Below are positions 62,349 through 64,000 of a stretch of DNA of 64,000 nucleotides, piece after piece. Below the pieces are notes generated by a model that saw nothing but the letters and a program-made list of their open reading frames with translations, was not told the origin of the DNA and ran no database searches. Both the position numbers and the translations under genes were made by a program. The stretch comes from Bacteroidota bacterium. GTDB taxonomy: Bacteria > Bacteroidota > Bacteroidia > Cytophagales > Cyclobacteriaceae. Where the stretch lies: contig JAFDYX010000002.1 of the NCBI GenBank assembly GCA_018267215.1, forward strand, positions 248,001-312,000. The letters are read 5' to 3'. The first letter of the stretch is position 1. Each line of letters starts with the position of its first letter.

Positions 62349-64000
62349 CTATTGTATCTTCAACACCGTAAACTCCACCCGCCTGTTGTTGGCGCGGCCC
62401 TCATCGGTGTCGTTGGTGTCTATGGGTTTGCTCTTGCCATAGCCGTGTGCCTGCAGGCGTGCACCCTCTATCCCCTGCCCGGCCAGGTAATCTACCACCG
62501 ACTGCGACCTGCCCTGCGATAAGTTGATGTTGTAAGACTCCGAACCTTTGCCATCGGTATGGCCGGCTATTTCAATCGACACGCGGGGGTTTTGTTTTAA
62601 AAATTCTACCACTTTGTTTAGCTCAACAAACGATTCGGGTTTTAGCGTAGTCTTATCAAAATCAAAATAAATATTCTTTAACCTGACAGTGATACCTACT
62701 TCTACTGGCGTCATAAAAATATCTTTTTTCAGAGGGATGATATTTTCGTTTACCACTTGCACGCTGTCCACTGCATTGAGGTATCCCTCGGCCGACACGT
62801 TGTACACATACCAGCCCAAGCCGGGTATGTCTTGCGAGTAGCTGCCTGCAGCCGCTTCGGGAGTAAAGGATGTGCCGATTTCTTTCGATACGATTTTAAT
62901 TTTTGAGGTCGCAATTTTGTTATTTGTTTTTCTGTCCAGCACATCTCCGGCCAGCACCAGTTGCTTAACCACAGGCGTAAGATAAATTTCTACATGCAGG
63001 GTAGTGTCGCGCACCAAGCGGGGTACTTTAAAATCTTGGGTTGCCGGAATGAACCCCACCGCGCTGGCGCTCACCGTAAAGCCATCTACCTCGGGTAACT
63101 TGGCATCAAACCGGCCGCTGGCGGTAGCCTTCATAGACAGCGGTTGTTTTTGGTCTTTGTATTGAATGCCCACCGCAGCACCGCCAACAGGTTGTTTGTT
63201 TTTTTGGTTGAGCACCGTGCCGGCTATCAACACACTTACATTTCTGGGTTTCAAAATCAGCAGGTCAAAATTTCCGCCATCTACGGCTGCTCCGGCCCGT
63301 GCTGTAAAAATATTTCCTTTAGCGTCAATCGAAAAGTAAGCATCGTCAGCCGAGGTATTGATGGCCCGCCCCAGATTAGAGGGCTCGCTCCAGTTTTCCC
63401 ATGTTTCGTCTAACCGTGTGCATCGGTAAACATCTACACCTCCTACGCGGTCTTTGTTGTACCGGTTGGTGGCAAAGAAAAGTGTCTTTTGGTCGGGGCC
63501 GATAAACGGAGAAAAATCATCTGCGGCCGAACTGATTTTTAATTTAACGGGTCTTGAAAAATGGCCACCGTCTTGTAAGTTGCTCAGGTAAATATCACTG
63601 GAGCGGTCGTTGGGTTTTTCTGAAAAATAAATAACCATGTGCTTGCCATCGGCCGAGAGCGAAGCTCCATAAAACATGCCTTTGTTCATCTTATCAAAAT
63701 CGGTTACGTGCAGCTCGCTCCAACTGCCCGAAGGGCTGACTACCGAAAATCCGGCCACATTCTTCGATCTGCCTCCGCGAATGAACAGCGAGCCATCGGG
63801 CATAAAATTAAAAACCTGATTGAACCGGTTTTGGTTGAACGGTGCGCCCATTCGCTTGCCCTTGCTCCACACTCCGTGGTCGTCTAAGGTCGAAACCCAA
63901 ATGTCCTGACTGTTTTCTTTGCCATACGTATTTTCCGGATGGTTGCTCACAAAATAGTATAGGCTCTTACCATCGGGCGATATCACGGGCGATACCTGAT
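62349..64000 (-). CDS. PD40 beta-propeller / OmpA-family protein (PorE-like), 5' end cut by window
   Basis: C-terminal 550 residues of an envelope protein; the frame is open to the window edge. Order of domains: PD40/WD40-like propeller blades (ISPDGKSLYYFVS, LSADGKHMVIYFSEK, IGPDQKTLFFATNRY), a carboxypeptidase-regulatory-like domain (VLIAGTVLNQKNKQPVGGAAVGIQ), a second related stretch (LAGDVLDRKTNNKIATSKIKI), and an OmpA C-terminal peptidoglycan-binding domain (IYFDFDKTTLKPES, IEIAGHTDGKGS, NINLSQGRSQSVVDYL, NNRRVEF). This order is that of the T9SS component PorE, but many Bacteroidota paralogues share it, so the T9SS role is only possible. Confidence 0.93.
   Translation of the reverse strand, partial: QVSPVISPDGKSLYYFVSNHPENTYGKENSQDIWVSTLDDHGVWSKGKRMGAPFNQNRFNQVFNFMPDGSLFIRGGRSKNVAGFSVVSPSGSWSELHVTDFDKMNKGMFYGASLSADGKHMVIYFSEKPNDRSSDIYLSNLQDGGHFSRPVKLKISSAADDFSPFIGPDQKTLFFATNRYNKDRVGGVDVYRCTRLDETWENWSEPSNLGRAINTSADDAYFSIDAKGNIFTARAGAAVDGGNFDLLILKPRNVSVLIAGTVLNQKNKQPVGGAAVGIQYKDQKQPLSMKATASGRFDAKLPEVDGFTVSASAVGFIPATQDFKVPRLVRDTTLHVEIYLTPVVKQLVLAGDVLDRKTNNKIATSKIKIVSKEIGTSFTPEAAAGSYSQDIPGLGWYVYNVSAEGYLNAVDSVQVVNENIIPLKKDIFMTPVEVGITVRLKNIYFDFDKTTLKPESFVELNKVVEFLKQNPRVSIEIAGHTDGKGSESYNINLSQGRSQSVVDYLAGQGIEGARLQAHGYGKSKPIDTNDTDEGRANNRRVEFTVLKIQ

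Overview
The window reads as a gene-dense chromosomal segment of a Bacteroidota bacterium, most likely of the Cytophagales type. The support is: a type IX secretion (T9SS) C-terminal sorting domain on a giant secreted protein; several start regions carrying the Bacteroidota -7 promoter box TAnnTTTG (TACCTTTG, TAACTTTG, TATTTTTG); weak or absent Shine-Dalgarno sequences with several TTG/GTG starts; GldL-like, PD40-OmpA and TPR-histidine-kinase proteins typical of the phylum; and an EVE/DUF1801/DUF2007 accessory set. No phage, insertion sequence, CRISPR array or rRNA is visible. One tRNA (Arg, anticodon CCG) is present.

Layout. 1-2319: end of an Amt ammonium transporter, RNase HII and a Nudix hydrolase. 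2322-9605: a 2427-residue T9SS cargo protein with three 762-bp internal tandem repeats. 9762-13114: an orphan ABC ATPase, cobalamin adenosyltransferase, cyclophilin, a sensor-like membrane protein and S1/P1 nuclease. 13209-17511: a compact cassette of RMD1/YagE protein, papain-like C39 peptidase, RLAN-domain RimK-type ATP-grasp ligase and GCS2 carboxylate-amine ligase, followed without a break by a helix-hairpin-helix protein and a 1329-residue SF1 helicase (to 22404). 22574-26133: the minus-strand operon pxpB-pxpC-pxpA plus an Nramp-related transporter (5-oxoproline breakdown). 26278-32048: a secreted helical protein, aldose epimerase, a Tat-signal aminotransferase, a GldL-like protein, an ECF sigma factor and a glycosyltransferase. 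32102-38954: tgt, a 13-unit 14-bp tandem repeat, an LptF/G-type permease, a DMT transporter, ispE, fabI, a zinc-ribbon membrane protein and murI. 39097-45890: a TPR histidine kinase, a ferredoxin/ferredoxin-reductase pair, a long PurF-like protein, a GT9 glycosyltransferase and an EVE protein. 45895-49281: a Tyr-rich exported protein and a RimB-RimK-DUF1801 cassette. 49325-61577: a second TPR kinase, a FtsX/MacB-type permease with its PadR regulator, and a 1991-residue exported MORN-TPR-CHAT protein followed by a NarL-type response regulator. 61578-64000: an intergenic region with inverted repeats, tRNA-Arg, a DUF2007 protein and the end of a PorE-like PD40/OmpA protein.

Themes. Two independent ATP-grasp/protease cassettes that make or trim glutamyl or amino-acid amide bonds (13209-17511 and 47526-48877) lie in one window, and the first is followed by a complete 5-oxoprolinase operon. 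The other striking locus is the exported caspase-like (CHAT) protein, which has an intact His/Cys dyad, an unusual palindrome over its likely promoter and a response regulator directly downstream. Functions were assigned from motifs read by eye. No database search was possible, so family names for weakly conserved proteins are provisional.
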